Below, in pieces: positions 17,292 to 26,744 of a stretch of DNA of 64,000 nt (position 1 is its first letter; each line of letters opens with the position of its first letter). The stretch lies in contig NZ_CP018049.1 in assembly GCF_002934065.1 (NCBI RefSeq), positions 1,548,501 to 1,612,500 of the forward strand, written 5' to 3'. A model generated the notes under the pieces. That model ran no database searches. It had not been told where the DNA came from and was given only the letters and a program-made list of their open reading frames with translations. Position numbers and translations under genes: made by a program. The DNA is from Pseudomonas orientalis (GTDB lineage Bacteria > Pseudomonadota > Gammaproteobacteria > Pseudomonadales > Pseudomonadaceae).

Positions 17292-18404
17292 TCAATAATC
17301 AGAAAGGTCTGCCAGGGGATTCCTACCTTCCCATGCCTTGTCAAAGTGCGCCTTCACTACCGCCTCGGGAATTGTATTGATATCCGGCCAATGCCAGCGG
17401 GGCGTCTGATCCTTATCGATCAGCCTTGCCCGGACCCCTTCGGCAAATTCAGGGTGGCGGCAACAGTTGAGGCTCAGTGTGTATTCCATCTGGAACACTT
17501 GGGCCAAAGACAAATGACGGCCGCGTCGGATCTGTTCCCACACCAGATGCGCAGTCAACGGGCAGCCTTCACTGAGGGTCTTGCCGGCGCGGGCCAGGAG
17601 CGGGTCGGCGTGATCCTTGAGCAGGCTCAGCGCGCGCCAGGCACCTGCCACGTCACCCACATCCAGCCACTCGTCGATCTGCCTCCGGCGCGGCAACCAT
17701 TGTGCCTCGGGTAGCTGGTCGACGGCTTCCTGGGTCAAGGCCTTGAACAAACTGTTGAGCTGCATCGCGATCTGCTCCTGCCAGTTCAATTGCAACAGGC
17801 CATCGAGTAATACGTCTTGCTGGTCATCGCGCAGAAAACGGTCGGCCAGGCCCAGGTCAAGGGCATCATGACCATTGATATGGGCACCGGTAAGGCCCAG
17901 GAACAAGCCTAGCTTGCCGGGCAGACGCGACAGGAACCAACTGGCACCTACGTCCGGGTACAAGCCGATGCTGATTTCCGGCATGGCCAAGCGACTGCTC
18001 GGCGTCACTATCCGCACGGACGCACTCTGCAACAGGCCCATCCCGCCGCCCAGCACATAGCCGTGGCCCCAGCAGATCAGCGGTTTCGGATAGGTATGCA
18101 GGCGATAATCGAGGCGGTATTCGGCGGCAAAAAATTGCGCGGCCAAAGTGGGCACAACGCCAGGTTGTTCCCGGCAGGCCATCGCCAGGCTGCGCACCTC
18201 GCCCCCTGCGCAAAAGGCTTTGGGGCCGTTTCCGCGCAGCAAGACGCAGACGATACTCGCGTCCTTGGCCCAGGCATCCAGGCGTTCGCTCAAGGCCAGG
18301 ATCATCGACAGGGAGAGCGCGTTAAGGGATTGCTGCGCATCCAGGCTGGCGATGCCGATGCGGGCGCCGTGGTTGCCGGTGAGTTCTTCGAAGTGCAGAT
18401 TCAT
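17292..18404 (-). CDS. Enoyl-CoA hydratase/isomerase family, 3-hydroxyisobutyryl-CoA hydrolase-like
   Basis: 370-residue crotonase-fold enzyme. The oxyanion-hole segments are CVLLRGNGPKAFCAGGEVRSLA and CWGHGYVLGGGMGLLQSASVRIVT. PEISIGLYPDVGASWFLSRLPG is typical of 3-hydroxyisobutyryl-CoA hydrolases, as is the long C-terminal extension. It would act in valine catabolism or on a related acyl-CoA. One detail: FCAGGEVR has glutamate where FCAGGDVR is more usual. Confidence 0.85.
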   Translation of the reverse strand: MNLHFEELTGNHGARIGIASLDAQQSLNALSLSMILALSERLDAWAKDASIVCVLLRGNGPKAFCAGGEVRSLAMACREQPGVVPTLAAQFFAAEYRLDYRLHTYPKPLICWGHGYVLGGGMGLLQSASVRIVTPSSRLAMPEISIGLYPDVGASWFLSRLPGKLGLFLGLTGAHINGHDALDLGLADRFLRDDQQDVLLDGLLQLNWQEQIAMQLNSLFKALTQEAVDQLPEAQWLPRRRQIDEWLDVGDVAGAWRALSLLKDHADPLLARAGKTLSEGCPLTAHLVWEQIRRGRHLSLAQVFQMEYTLSLNCCRHPEFAEGVRARLIDKDQTPRWHWPDINTIPEAVVKAHFDKAWEGRNPLADLSDY

Positions 18405-18538
18405 CGTGACCTCAATCCTGAAGGTGAAGGGTCAGTATGATCGCTGCGTGGGAAAGTGTCGGTGATGTGTCAGATCAATTGACAAGCGGGGTCGGCTTTC
18501 CTAGGGTTCGCCCATTGTTTTTTCTCGACGACCTCATC

Positions 18539-19231
18539 ATGACCGACAGCGACCGCATCAAACTCGAACCCAGCTGGAAACACGCTTTGCGCGAGGAATT
18601 CGACAAGCCCTACATGGGCCAGCTGCGCGAGTTTCTGCGTCAGGAACACGCCGCCGGCAAAGAGATCTATCCGCCGGGCCCGCTGATCTTCAATGCGCTC
18701 AATTCCACGCCGCTGGACAAGGTCAAGGTGGTCATTCTTGGGCAGGACCCGTATCACGGCCCCGGCCAGGCCCATGGTTTATGCTTCTCGGTGCAACCGG
18801 GCGTGCCGGCGCCGCCCTCGCTGGTCAATATCTATAAAGAACTCAAGCGTGACCTGAACATCGACATCCCCAGCCACGGCTACCTGCAAAGCTGGGCCGA
18901 CCAGGGCGTGCTGATGCTCAATACCACCCTGACTGTGGAGCGCGCCAATGCCAACGCCCATGCCGGCAAGGGCTGGCAGTTTTTTACCGATCGGGTTATC
19001 GAGGTGGTCAGCGAGCATCAACCGCATCTGGTGTTCCTGTTGTGGGGCGCCCATGCCCAGAGCAAGCAGAAGCTGATCGATGCCACCAAGCACCTGGTGC
19101 TGACCTCGGTGCACCCGTCGCCGCTGTCGGCGTATCGCGGGTTTCTGGGATGCGGGCATTTCAGCCGCGCCAACAAGTTTCTTGAGCAAAATGGCGAGGC
19201 GCCGATTGAGTGGCGATTGCCGCTTGTCTGA
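18539..19231 (+). CDS. ung: Uracil-DNA glycosylase
   Basis: Removes uracil from DNA at the start of base-excision repair. 230 residues, the usual length, with the water-activating motif [18 protein letters not shown], the LLWG stretch and the DNA-intercalation loop [11 protein letters not shown]. The start [14 protein letters not shown] at 18539 is chosen over a longer frame that extends through the divergent promoter region. Confidence 0.95.
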   Translation: MTDSDRIKLEPSWKHALREEFDKPYMGQLREFLRQEHAAGKEIYPPGPLIFNALNSTPLDKVKVVILGQDPYHGPGQAHGLCFSVQPGVPAPPSLVNIYKELKRDLNIDIPSHGYLQSWADQGVLMLNTTLTVERANANAHAGKGWQFFTDRVIEVVSEHQPHLVFLLWGAHAQSKQKLIDATKHLVLTSVHPSPLSAYRGFLGCGHFSRANKFLEQNGEAPIEWRLPLV

Positions 19232-19242
19232 ACCGTGCGTTG

Positions 19243-20175
19243 CTAAAGACTGACCATGCTTATCGATTGGTTTTGAATATCAGCGACGTACAGATTGCGG
19301 CCATCCGGAGCCACCACAATGCCTCGCAGGCTGCCGAAACCTGCGATCGTGCCGACCATGCGTTCCAGTCGGGTGTCATAAATGCTGATCTGTCCTCGCT
19401 CAGTGATATAGGCCATCTCGCTGAGGGGGTTGAATGCTATGCCCCAGGGCTCGTTGAGGCCGCTGATGTACTTGCTGACTTCAGGAATCAAGGCGTCACC
19501 GATAGTCAAGCGGCCCGCGTCGCGGTGAGTGATGTAAATGCGCGGATAGCGTGGGCTGTGACCGATCGAAGTAGGACTGCCTGGGGCGATGGCGAGCTGC
19601 CTGACGATCGGCTTGTTTCCAAGGTCTACGATGCTCCAGCCCGCTAAATCCGACACAACGTAAACGCGAGTGTCGTCACGCGGCGCCACTATCACTTCCT
19701 TGGCGTAACGCACAGGTATTTCGGTTACGCGTTGGTGGTCGCTGGTGTCAATGGTTACCAACTCCGAAGCCCCGTGATCAGCGACATAGAGCCGGGTGCC
19801 GGTTGAGTTCAATGCCATGCCATTAACCGTCGTGAACCCCGTGATGCGTGCGATGACGCTGTTACTCACGGTTTCGATAACGGTAATCGGGTTTCCCGAT
19901 GCGGCGCTGTTGTCACTCACGTAAATGCGCGAACCTGCCGGGTTGATTGCCAGCCATATCGGGGAGCCGAGATTTTCTATCGTCTGTATGACGCTAAGTG
20001 GCTGGGTATCTAGAACGGTGAGGGATCCCGATGCTGTGGCGCTTGCCACATAAAGGCGTGTTCCTGCACGGTTCATTACCAGGCGATTGGGGGAGCCCGG
20101 TACTGCAATGGTTTGCACAATTTGTGCATGTGCACGGGCATTGCCAGGGGGGCTTTGAATAGGCTCTTCCATCAT
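19243..20175 (-). CDS. YVTN-type beta-propeller protein
   Basis: 310-residue protein made of about seven repeated blades with the YVTN pattern: NRAGTRLYVASATASGSLTVLD, NPAGSRIYVSDNSAASGNPITVIE, NSTGTRLYVADHGASELVTID and a final PDGRNLYVADIQNQSISMVSL. No signal peptide is evident (MMEEPIQSPPGNARAHAQ), unlike many exported relatives. The function is unknown; propellers of this kind usually bind partners or act as scaffolds. Its stop is 11 bp from that of the convergent ung gene. Confidence 0.78.
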   Translation of the reverse strand: MMEEPIQSPPGNARAHAQIVQTIAVPGSPNRLVMNRAGTRLYVASATASGSLTVLDTQPLSVIQTIENLGSPIWLAINPAGSRIYVSDNSAASGNPITVIETVSNSVIARITGFTTVNGMALNSTGTRLYVADHGASELVTIDTSDHQRVTEIPVRYAKEVIVAPRDDTRVYVVSDLAGWSIVDLGNKPIVRQLAIAPGSPTSIGHSPRYPRIYITHRDAGRLTIGDALIPEVSKYISGLNEPWGIAFNPLSEMAYITERGQISIYDTRLERMVGTIAGFGSLRGIVVAPDGRNLYVADIQNQSISMVSL

Positions 20176-20330
20176 GTGTACTCCCAGGGGTTCACAGGCT
20201 GCAGGCTGCGTGATTATTGATGAGTCCTGCCCCGGAATTCATGCGCTTTGTGGTTGAGAATGCCCAGCTGTGAGAAATGACAGTCCAGATGAACGGTCAC
20301 AAAACCTGGCAAGCACGACAAGCTGCTTAT

Positions 20331-21359
20331 TCAAGGCTGACGATTCCAGTACCGGAACAACGGCTCCGCCAGGAACAGCACAAACAACAAACGCATCACC
20401 TGCATCGCTGTCACCAGTGGCACCGACAATTGCAAGGTTTCAGCCGTAAGGCTCATCTCGGCAATACCGCCGGGCATCATGCCCAGGGTCAGGGAGCGCA
20501 GGTCGAGATGGGTCAGGGCGCTCAAGCCCATCGCCGCCAATGTTGCCAGTGCCATGGTCAAGGCGGTGCCCATCAAGGTGCGCGCCATGAACGCGGGCGC
20601 ACGTCGGAAGAACTGGCGGTTGAAGTGACAGCCCAAACCGCTGCCGATCAACCATTGGCCAATCTGACTGCCGCCATCGGGCAGGCCGATATGCAGATCC
20701 CACACCACACTGGCCGTCGCGCTTACCAGCAACGGGCCGAACAGCCAAGGGTTCGGTTGCCGCAGATGCTGCCAGCCCCAGGCCGCCAGTGCGCCCATCG
20801 GAAACAGCAACGCCAGCCACAGCCAATTGACCGGGGCCGGATGAAACTGCGGCGCGCCCCCACCCAGCAAGTATTTGAAGATCGCCGGCACACACAGCAC
20901 CACCACTAATACCCGCAGGCTTTGTCCCGCCGCGACACGGCTCAACACGGCACCGTTGCGTGCGCCGAGGTTGACCATCTCACCGGAACCGCCCGGCATG
21001 CTGGAGAAAAACGCGGTGGCACGGTCCTCACCACTGCGGCGCATCAGCCACACGCCGACCACACTCGACAGGCTGGTGACCAGCGCGCCGAAAAAGATCA
21101 GCCCGAAGTGGCTCATCACTTGCTCGATCACCACCGGTGTGAAGTGCAGGCCGATGCCGATGCCCACCACCCATTGGCCGCATTTGCGCCCGCCGGGGAT
21201 TTCCGCCAACTGCCACGGCGTCAGGCAACGCACCAGGATGATCGCCAGCAACGAGCCGACCATGTAGGGCAAAGGCCAGCCGACGAGGCTGGCCAGGTAA
21301 CCGCCGGCCAGGCCGACCAGCGGTGTGCCCCACCACTGTTTGAAGGTGACCTCAGACAT
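20331..21359 (-). CDS. AbrB family membrane protein (YP_ AbrB-duplication, putative ammonia monooxygenase-like)
   Basis: 342-residue polytopic membrane protein made of two similar halves, each with an MPGG motif (FFSSMPGGSGEMVNLGARNG and LGMMPGGIAEMSLTAETL). This is the AbrB-duplication family, usually annotated as AbrB regulator or putative ammonia monooxygenase although it is a membrane protein. The ATG at 21359 lies inside the end of tctA (8-bp overlap), so it is translationally coupled to the tct operon; the GTG at 21371 is less likely. It may help the tricarboxylate transporter. Confidence 0.85.
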   Translation of the reverse strand: MSEVTFKQWWGTPLVGLAGGYLASLVGWPLPYMVGSLLAIILVRCLTPWQLAEIPGGRKCGQWVVGIGIGLHFTPVVIEQVMSHFGLIFFGALVTSLSSVVGVWLMRRSGEDRATAFFSSMPGGSGEMVNLGARNGAVLSRVAAGQSLRVLVVVLCVPAIFKYLLGGGAPQFHPAPVNWLWLALLFPMGALAAWGWQHLRQPNPWLFGPLLVSATASVVWDLHIGLPDGGSQIGQWLIGSGLGCHFNRQFFRRAPAFMARTLMGTALTMALATLAAMGLSALTHLDLRSLTLGMMPGGIAEMSLTAETLQLSVPLVTAMQVMRLLFVLFLAEPLFRYWNRQP

Positions 21360-22866
21360 CGGCCAGGGCACGACGCTGCAAGGCGCGTTTGCGGTAGATG
21401 CGCACCAGCGGGAACAGCAGCATCAGCGCGGTCAGTACCCAGACACCAAAGGTGATCGGGCTCGACCAGAGGATTTCCAGCGCACCATTGGAGATCGACA
21501 GCGCCCGGCGCAGGTTCTGCTCCATCAGGCCGCCGAGGATAAAGCCCAGCAATACCGGCGACAGCGGGAAGTCGAGCTTGCGCAGGATGTAGCCGAAGAT
21601 GCCGATCCCGACCATCAGGAACAGGTCGAACGTGGTGGCGTGAACCGCGTACACACCGATCGCGGTAATGATGGCGATCACCGGTACCAGCGCCCAGTTC
21701 GGCACGGCGAGGATACGCGTGAAGATGCGGATCATCGGGATGTTGAGGATCACCAGCATGATGTTGGCGATAAACAACGACGCGATCAGGCCCCAGACAA
21801 TGTCCGGTTGCTGTTGGAACAGCAGCGGGCCGGGGGTGATGTTGTACAGCGACAGGGCGCCGATCATCACGGCGGTGGTGCCCGAGCCGGGAACGCCCAG
21901 GGTCAGCATCGGCACCAGGGCGCCGCAGGCGGAGGCGCCGATCGCGGTTTCCGGGGCGGCCAGGCCACGCATGTCGCCCTGGCCGAATTTGCCGCTGGCA
22001 CCGGCCAGGCGTTTTTCGGTCATGTAGGCCACGGCGGACGCCAGGGTTGCACCGGCACCCGGCAACACGCCCATGATGAAGCCGAGCAAGCCGCAGCGGA
22101 TGTTAACCACGAACACCGCACCGGCTTCCTTGAGGTTGAACATCATGCGCCCGGTGGCCTTGACCGCTTCCTGGCCACGGTGGGTTTTTTCCAGCAGCAA
22201 CAGGATTTCGCTGATGGAGAACAGGCCCAGCACCAGCACCACAAACTGGATGCCGTCGGTGAGGTGGATGTTGTCGCCGGTAAAGCGGTACACGCCGCTG
22301 TTGGCATCGATGCCCACCGCTGAAAGGAACAGACCGATCAGCGCTGCCACAAAGGTCTTCAGCGGCTTGTCACCGGCCATGCCGCCCAGGCACACAATCG
22401 CAAATACCATCAGTACGAAATATTCCGCCGGACCGAAGGCAATCGCCCATTTGGCCAGCAGCGGTGCGAACAGCACCATGCCGCAGGTGGCGATAAAGGC
22501 ACCGATGAAAGAACTCCAGGCCGACAACGACAGTGCCACGCCGGCCAAGCCTTTGCGAGCCATCGGGTAGCCGTCGAGGGTGGTCATTACGGTGGAGGCT
22601 TCACCCGGAATATTGAGCAGGATCGAGCTGATACGGCCGCCGTACTCGCAGCCCAGGTACACGGCGGCCAGCAGGATCAACGCCGACTCCGGTGGCAGGC
22701 CGAGGGCGAAGGCGATGGGGATCAACAGCGCCACGCCGTTGATCGGGCCCAGGCCCGGCAACAGGCCGACCACGGTGCCGATCAGCGTGCCGCACAACGC
22801 GGTGATCAGGTTGTACGGGCTCAGCGCGACGCCGAAACCCTGGCCCAAATAGCCAAAAGTATCCAT
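21352..22866 (-). CDS. tctA: Tripartite tricarboxylate transporter, large membrane subunit TctA
   Basis: 504-residue membrane protein with about twelve helices. Family motifs include GTLIGTVVGLLPGLGPINGVALLIPIAF near the start, ESALILLAAVYLGCEYGGRISSILLNIPGEASTVMTTLDGYPMARKG, and GALVPMLTLGVPGSGTTAVMIGAL. With TctB and the binding protein TctC it takes up citrate or similar carboxylates using the ion gradient. The start at 22866 (MDTFGYLGQGF) is 1 bp after the tctB stop; the longer frame is spurious. Confidence 0.93.
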   Translation of the reverse strand: MDTFGYLGQGFGVALSPYNLITALCGTLIGTVVGLLPGLGPINGVALLIPIAFALGLPPESALILLAAVYLGCEYGGRISSILLNIPGEASTVMTTLDGYPMARKGLAGVALSLSAWSSFIGAFIATCGMVLFAPLLAKWAIAFGPAEYFVLMVFAIVCLGGMAGDKPLKTFVAALIGLFLSAVGIDANSGVYRFTGDNIHLTDGIQFVVLVLGLFSISEILLLLEKTHRGQEAVKATGRMMFNLKEAGAVFVVNIRCGLLGFIMGVLPGAGATLASAVAYMTEKRLAGASGKFGQGDMRGLAAPETAIGASACGALVPMLTLGVPGSGTTAVMIGALSLYNITPGPLLFQQQPDIVWGLIASLFIANIMLVILNIPMIRIFTRILAVPNWALVPVIAIITAIGVYAVHATTFDLFLMVGIGIFGYILRKLDFPLSPVLLGFILGGLMEQNLRRALSISNGALEILWSSPITFGVWVLTALMLLFPLVRIYRKRALQRRALADV

Positions 22867-22867
22867 A

Positions 22868-23326
22868 TCAGTTCTCCAGAACGTCGAGCAGGCCGAGGGG
22901 CAGCGGCACATCCATGGCTTTATCGAACAGCAGGTACAGGCCGATAGCCATGAGGCCAACGATCAACACGCTGGGCATCCAGCGGCCGCCATACAGGCGC
23001 GCCATCGGGATGCCGATCAACAGGCTGCTGAGGATGAAACCCAGGGATTCGAAGGTGGCGGCGAACACGAGCAACAGCACCACGCAAATGCCTATCTTGA
23101 TCAGGGTGTCGCGGTCCAGCGCCGGGTCTTCTTCGGTGTGTTTGGTCGCTTGCGGGCGAAACAGCATGTAGATCAGCGCCAGGCTCATCAGCCCGAGCAT
23201 CAGCAGCGGAAAGGCGCGAGGCCCGACCGGCTCGTAGGAAAACGCCGCCTGATACGGCCAGGCCATCAGGGCGAGGCCGGCGCAGGCCAGCAACAGCACG
23301 GCGGCAAAAATGCGTTGTAAGAGCAT
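22868..23326 (-). CDS. tctB: Tripartite tricarboxylate transporter, small membrane subunit TctB
   Basis: 152-residue membrane protein with four helices (about 5-24, 36-55, 80-102, 118-140). YEPVGPRAFPLLMLGLMSL is the TctB signature. It overlaps no other gene but is packed directly upstream of tctA. A REPIN-like repeat separates it from tctC. Confidence 0.9.
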   Translation of the reverse strand: MLLQRIFAAVLLLACAGLALMAWPYQAAFSYEPVGPRAFPLLMLGLMSLALIYMLFRPQATKHTEEDPALDRDTLIKIGICVVLLLVFAATFESLGFILSSLLIGIPMARLYGGRWMPSVLIVGLMAIGLYLLFDKAMDVPLPLGLLDVLEN

Positions 23327-23348
23327 AGAAAACTCCAAGGCCACTTTT

Positions 23349-23448
23349 TGTAGGAGCGAGCTTGCTCGCGAAGAACGTCAACGGTAACGCGTGCGGTCTG
23401 GATGCACGGGGTGTCTTTGAGTTCTTCGCGAGCGAGCTCGCTCCTACA
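23349..23448. repeat. REPIN-like inverted repeat pair (TGTAGGAGCGAGC family)
   Basis: TGTAGGAGCGAGCTTGCTCG, continuing CGAAGAAC, and its near-perfect inverted copy flank a 40-bp spacer within the tct operon, between tctC and tctB. The sequence family differs from the repeat at 2904-2993. Such hairpins between operon genes may stabilise the upstream tctC message and so give more binding protein than membrane subunits. Confidence 0.85.
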
Positions 23449-23474
23449 GGGGCATTACACAAAAGAGGGGGCGT

Positions 23475-24458
23475 TTACTGGATCAGGCCGAACTCTTTGG
23501 CCAGCACCTTGTAGTCAGCCACCTGTTTCTTCACGTAGGTGTCCAGCTCCGGGCCGGTCATGGCGAAGGGGAACAGCTCGCGCTGGTCACGCAGCTTGGC
23601 GAACTCGTCGGAGGCCAGCAGTTTGTCGAACGCCTCTTTCCACCAGGCGTAGTCGGCATCGCTGACTTTTGGCCCGAGGTAGAAACCGCGCACCACAGGC
23701 CAGACGATGTCGTAGCCTTGCTCCTTGGCGGTGGGGATGTCTTTCATTTCCGGCTCGTCCAGGCGCTGCTCGGAGAACACCGCCAACAGGCGCATGTCGC
23801 CGCTGAGGATGTGCGGCATGGAGTCGGAGATATCGGTACTGCCCACCTGGATGTGGCCACCGAGCAACGCGGTGGCGATTTCGCCGCCGCCTTCGAGTGC
23901 GACGTAACGCAGCTCGCGCGGGTTGATCCCGGCGGCCTTGGCGATCAGTGCGGTTTGCATCCAGTCCTGGCTGCCGACCGTGCCGCCGGAACCGATCACC
24001 ACGCTGCCTGGGTCTTTCTTCAAGGCTTTTACGAGATCATCGAGTGACTTGTAGGGCGAATCACTTTTCACCGCGATGGCACCGTAGCTGGTGCCCACCG
24101 CTGCGAGCCAGCGCACGTTGGTTTCATCGAAACGACCGAACTTGCCCTGGGCCAGGTTCAGCAGCGAACCGCTGGACCAGGCCACCAGGGTGCCGCCATC
24201 CGCAGGGCGCTGAGCGACCACCGCGTTGTAGGCCACGGCGCCCACGCCGCCTGGCATGTAGGTCACGCGCATTGGCTTGCTCAAGAGCTTCTGGTTGACC
24301 AGCGCGCTTTGCGCCAGTTTGCAGGTCAGGTCAAAACCACCGCCAGGGGAGGCCGGGGCGATGCATTCAGGGCGCTTGGGTTCGTCGGCGGCCAGCAGGT
24401 GGCCGGCAAACAGCATGCAGCCGGCGGCGAGGGCGAGCTTACGTAGGGGGAACGTCAT
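23475..24458 (-). CDS. tctC: Tricarboxylate-binding periplasmic protein TctC
   Basis: 327-residue solute-binding protein with a signal peptide (about 1-24, ending GHLLAA) and the Bug/TctC fold: PECIAPASPGGGFDLTCKLA at the N-terminal ligand loop, VTYMPGGVGAVAYN, and VVIGSGGTVGSQDW. It delivers substrate to TctAB. First gene of the operon and divergent from the tctD regulator, sharing a 230-bp regulatory region. Confidence 0.92.
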   Translation of the reverse strand: MTFPLRKLALAAGCMLFAGHLLAADEPKRPECIAPASPGGGFDLTCKLAQSALVNQKLLSKPMRVTYMPGGVGAVAYNAVVAQRPADGGTLVAWSSGSLLNLAQGKFGRFDETNVRWLAAVGTSYGAIAVKSDSPYKSLDDLVKALKKDPGSVVIGSGGTVGSQDWMQTALIAKAAGINPRELRYVALEGGGEIATALLGGHIQVGSTDISDSMPHILSGDMRLLAVFSEQRLDEPEMKDIPTAKEQGYDIVWPVVRGFYLGPKVSDADYAWWKEAFDKLLASDEFAKLRDQRELFPFAMTGPELDTYVKKQVADYKVLAKEFGLIQ

Positions 24459-24688
24459 GTGTGTCTCCATTTATTGTTCTTATTTGGCGAAAACGCTTCG
24501 AGGCGTTTTTCGGGTGCTATCGCTCAATAGCTTGGCAGGCGTAACCTGCCGTCGCCCGATGCTAACCGGCGAAGCTTTCAGTATCCTTTCAACTGCCTTT
24601 CACGGTTTTCGGGCTTCACAGGGCAGTCGGCGCCTGTAAACTGCCTCGCAAAGCGTGGCGCCGACCACCCCGAATAAGGTAGAAATCC

Positions 24689-25360
24689 ATGCGCGTCCTC
24701 CTGGTTGAAGACCATTTGCAACTTGCCGAAAGTGTCGCCCAGGCGCTCAAGAGCACGGGGTTGACCGTCGATGTACTGCACGATGGCGTGGCCGCGGACC
24801 TGGCCCTGAGCAGTGAGGAATACGCCGCGGTGATCCTCGATGTAGGGCTGCCGCGCATGGACGGTTTCGAAGTGCTGGCACGCTTGCGCGCCCGTGGAAA
24901 AAATGTGCCGGTGTTGATGCTGACGGCCCGCAGCGATGTAAAGGACCGCGTGCATGGCTTGAACCTGGGCGCCGACGATTACCTGGCCAAACCGTTTGAG
25001 CTGACGGAACTCGAAGCGCGGGTCAAGGCGCTGCTGCGGCGCAGCGTGTTGGGCGGCGAGCGCCAGCAGGCGTGCGGCGTGCTGGTTTACGACCTCGATA
25101 CGCGGCGCTTCACGGTTGGTGGCGAATTGATGACCCTGACCTCTCGTGAGCAAGCCGTGCTTGAGGCGCTCATTGCCCGGCCTGGTCGGGTGATGAGCAA
25201 GGAGCAACTGGCCTCCCAGGTGTTCGGTCTCGACGAAGAAGCCAGCCCCGACGCCATCGAAATCTACGTGCACCGCCTGCGCAAGAAGCTCGATGGCCAG
25301 CCCATCGCCATTGTCACCTTCCGTGGTCTCGGCTACCTGCTGGAAGCCCGCGATGCATAA
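24689..25360 (+). CDS. tctD: Response regulator TctD (OmpR family)
   Basis: 223-residue regulator. Receiver domain 1-115 with phosphoacceptor Asp51 (VILDVGLPRMDG), conserved MLTAR and lysine in DDYLAKPFEL. C-terminal winged HTH ending in IEIYVHRLRKKLDGQPIAIVTFRGLGYLLEA. Paired with TctE and divergent from tctC, so it almost certainly activates the transporter operon in response to external tricarboxylates. Confidence 0.93.
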   Translation: MRVLLVEDHLQLAESVAQALKSTGLTVDVLHDGVAADLALSSEEYAAVILDVGLPRMDGFEVLARLRARGKNVPVLMLTARSDVKDRVHGLNLGADDYLAKPFELTELEARVKALLRRSVLGGERQQACGVLVYDLDTRRFTVGGELMTLTSREQAVLEALIARPGRVMSKEQLASQVFGLDEEASPDAIEIYVHRLRKKLDGQPIAIVTFRGLGYLLEARDA

Positions 25361-26744
25361 GCCCAGCAGCCTGCGCTGGCGCCTGCTGTGGAATCTGGCG
25401 CTGTTGCTGGTGCTGCTGATGCTCGCCAGCGGCATGAGCGCCTACTGGAACGGTCGCGAAGCCGCCGACACCGCCTACGACCGCACGCTGCTGGCCTCGG
25501 CGCGCACCATTGCCGCCGGCTTGACCCAGGTGGACGGCACGCTCAGCGCCAATGTGCCTTATGTGGCCCTGGATACCTTCGCCTACGACAGTGCCGGGCG
25601 TATTTATTACCAGGTCAACGACATCCACCAGCAGCTGATTTCCGGTTATGAAAACCTGCCCGGGCCGCCACCCGGCACCCCGCGTACCGACGATTACCCG
25701 GCCCTGGCGCGGTTCTACGACGCTGTGTATCAGGGCCAGCCGGTGCGCGTGGTGAGCCTGCTCAAGGCTGTCTCCGAGCCGAACATGAACGGCATGGCGG
25801 AGGTGCGTGTGGCGGAGACCGACGAAGCCCGTGTCGCCATGGCGCGCAGCCTGATGGCCGACACCTTGTTACGCCTGGGCATGCTTGCCATTGGTGCGCT
25901 GCTGCTGGTGTGGTTTGCCGTCAGCGCGGCGTTGCGCCCGCTGGAGCGCCTGCGCACGGCGGTGGAAGAGCGCCAGCCCGACGACCTGCGGCCCTTGCCG
26001 CTGGTGGAGGTGCAGGATGAGTTCGGCCCGCTGGTGCGCTCCCTCAATCATTTCACCGAACGCCTGCGCGGCCAGTTCGAACGCCAGGCGCAGTTTATTG
26101 CCGACGCCGCCCACGAGTTGCGCACGCCGCTGGCCGCGCTCAAGGCCCGCCTGGAACTCGGCCTGCGCGCCGAAGAACCGGCCACGTGGCGCAGCACCCT
26201 GGAAACCGCCGCCCAGGGCACCGATCGGCTCACTCACCTGGCTAATCAATTGTTGTCCCTGGCCCGCATCGAAAACGGCGCCAGGGCCATTGCCGAAGGC
26301 GGCGCGCAGTTGCTCGACCTCAGTCAACTGGCCCGGGAGCTGGGCATGGCCATGGCGCCGCTGGCCCATGCGCGCGGCGTTGCCCTGGCGCTGGAGGCGG
26401 ACGAACCGGTGTGGCTGCGTGGCGAACCGACGCTGCTCAATGAGTTGCTGAGCAACCTGGTGGACAACGCATTGGCCCACACCCCACCGGGTGGCAACGT
26501 GATTTTACGGGTCACGGCGCCGGCGGTGCTGGAAGTCGAAGACGATGGCCCGGGTATCCCGCTGGAGGAGCGGGACCGGGTGTTCGAGCGATTTTATCGA
26601 CGCAGTCAGCAGGGTATGGGGTCCGGCCTGGGGCTGGCGATTGTCGGCGAGATCTGCCGTGCGCATCTGGCGCAGATCAGCCTGCATGATGGCGCGTCGG
26701 CGGGCTTGAAAGTGCGAGTGAGCTTTGTTGCCGGCGATCAATAG
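25353..26744 (+). CDS. tctE: Sensor histidine kinase TctE
   Basis: 463-residue membrane kinase. Membrane helix 1 at about 10-30, a periplasmic sensing domain, helix 2 at about 175-195, HAMP-like linker, then HisKA with FIADAAHELRTPLAALKARLELGL and ATPase motifs NLVDNALAHTPPGG (N box), VEDDGPGIPLEERDRVFERFYR (G1/F) and GSGLGLAIVGEI (G2). The ATG at 25353 overlaps the tctD stop by 8 bp. Senses citrate-like ligands and phosphorylates TctD. Confidence 0.93.
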   Translation: MHKPSSLRWRLLWNLALLLVLLMLASGMSAYWNGREAADTAYDRTLLASARTIAAGLTQVDGTLSANVPYVALDTFAYDSAGRIYYQVNDIHQQLISGYENLPGPPPGTPRTDDYPALARFYDAVYQGQPVRVVSLLKAVSEPNMNGMAEVRVAETDEARVAMARSLMADTLLRLGMLAIGALLLVWFAVSAALRPLERLRTAVEERQPDDLRPLPLVEVQDEFGPLVRSLNHFTERLRGQFERQAQFIADAAHELRTPLAALKARLELGLRAEEPATWRSTLETAAQGTDRLTHLANQLLSLARIENGARAIAEGGAQLLDLSQLARELGMAMAPLAHARGVALALEADEPVWLRGEPTLLNELLSNLVDNALAHTPPGGNVILRVTAPAVLEVEDDGPGIPLEERDRVFERFYRRSQQGMGSGLGLAIVGEICRAHLAQISLHDGASAGLKVRVSFVAGDQ

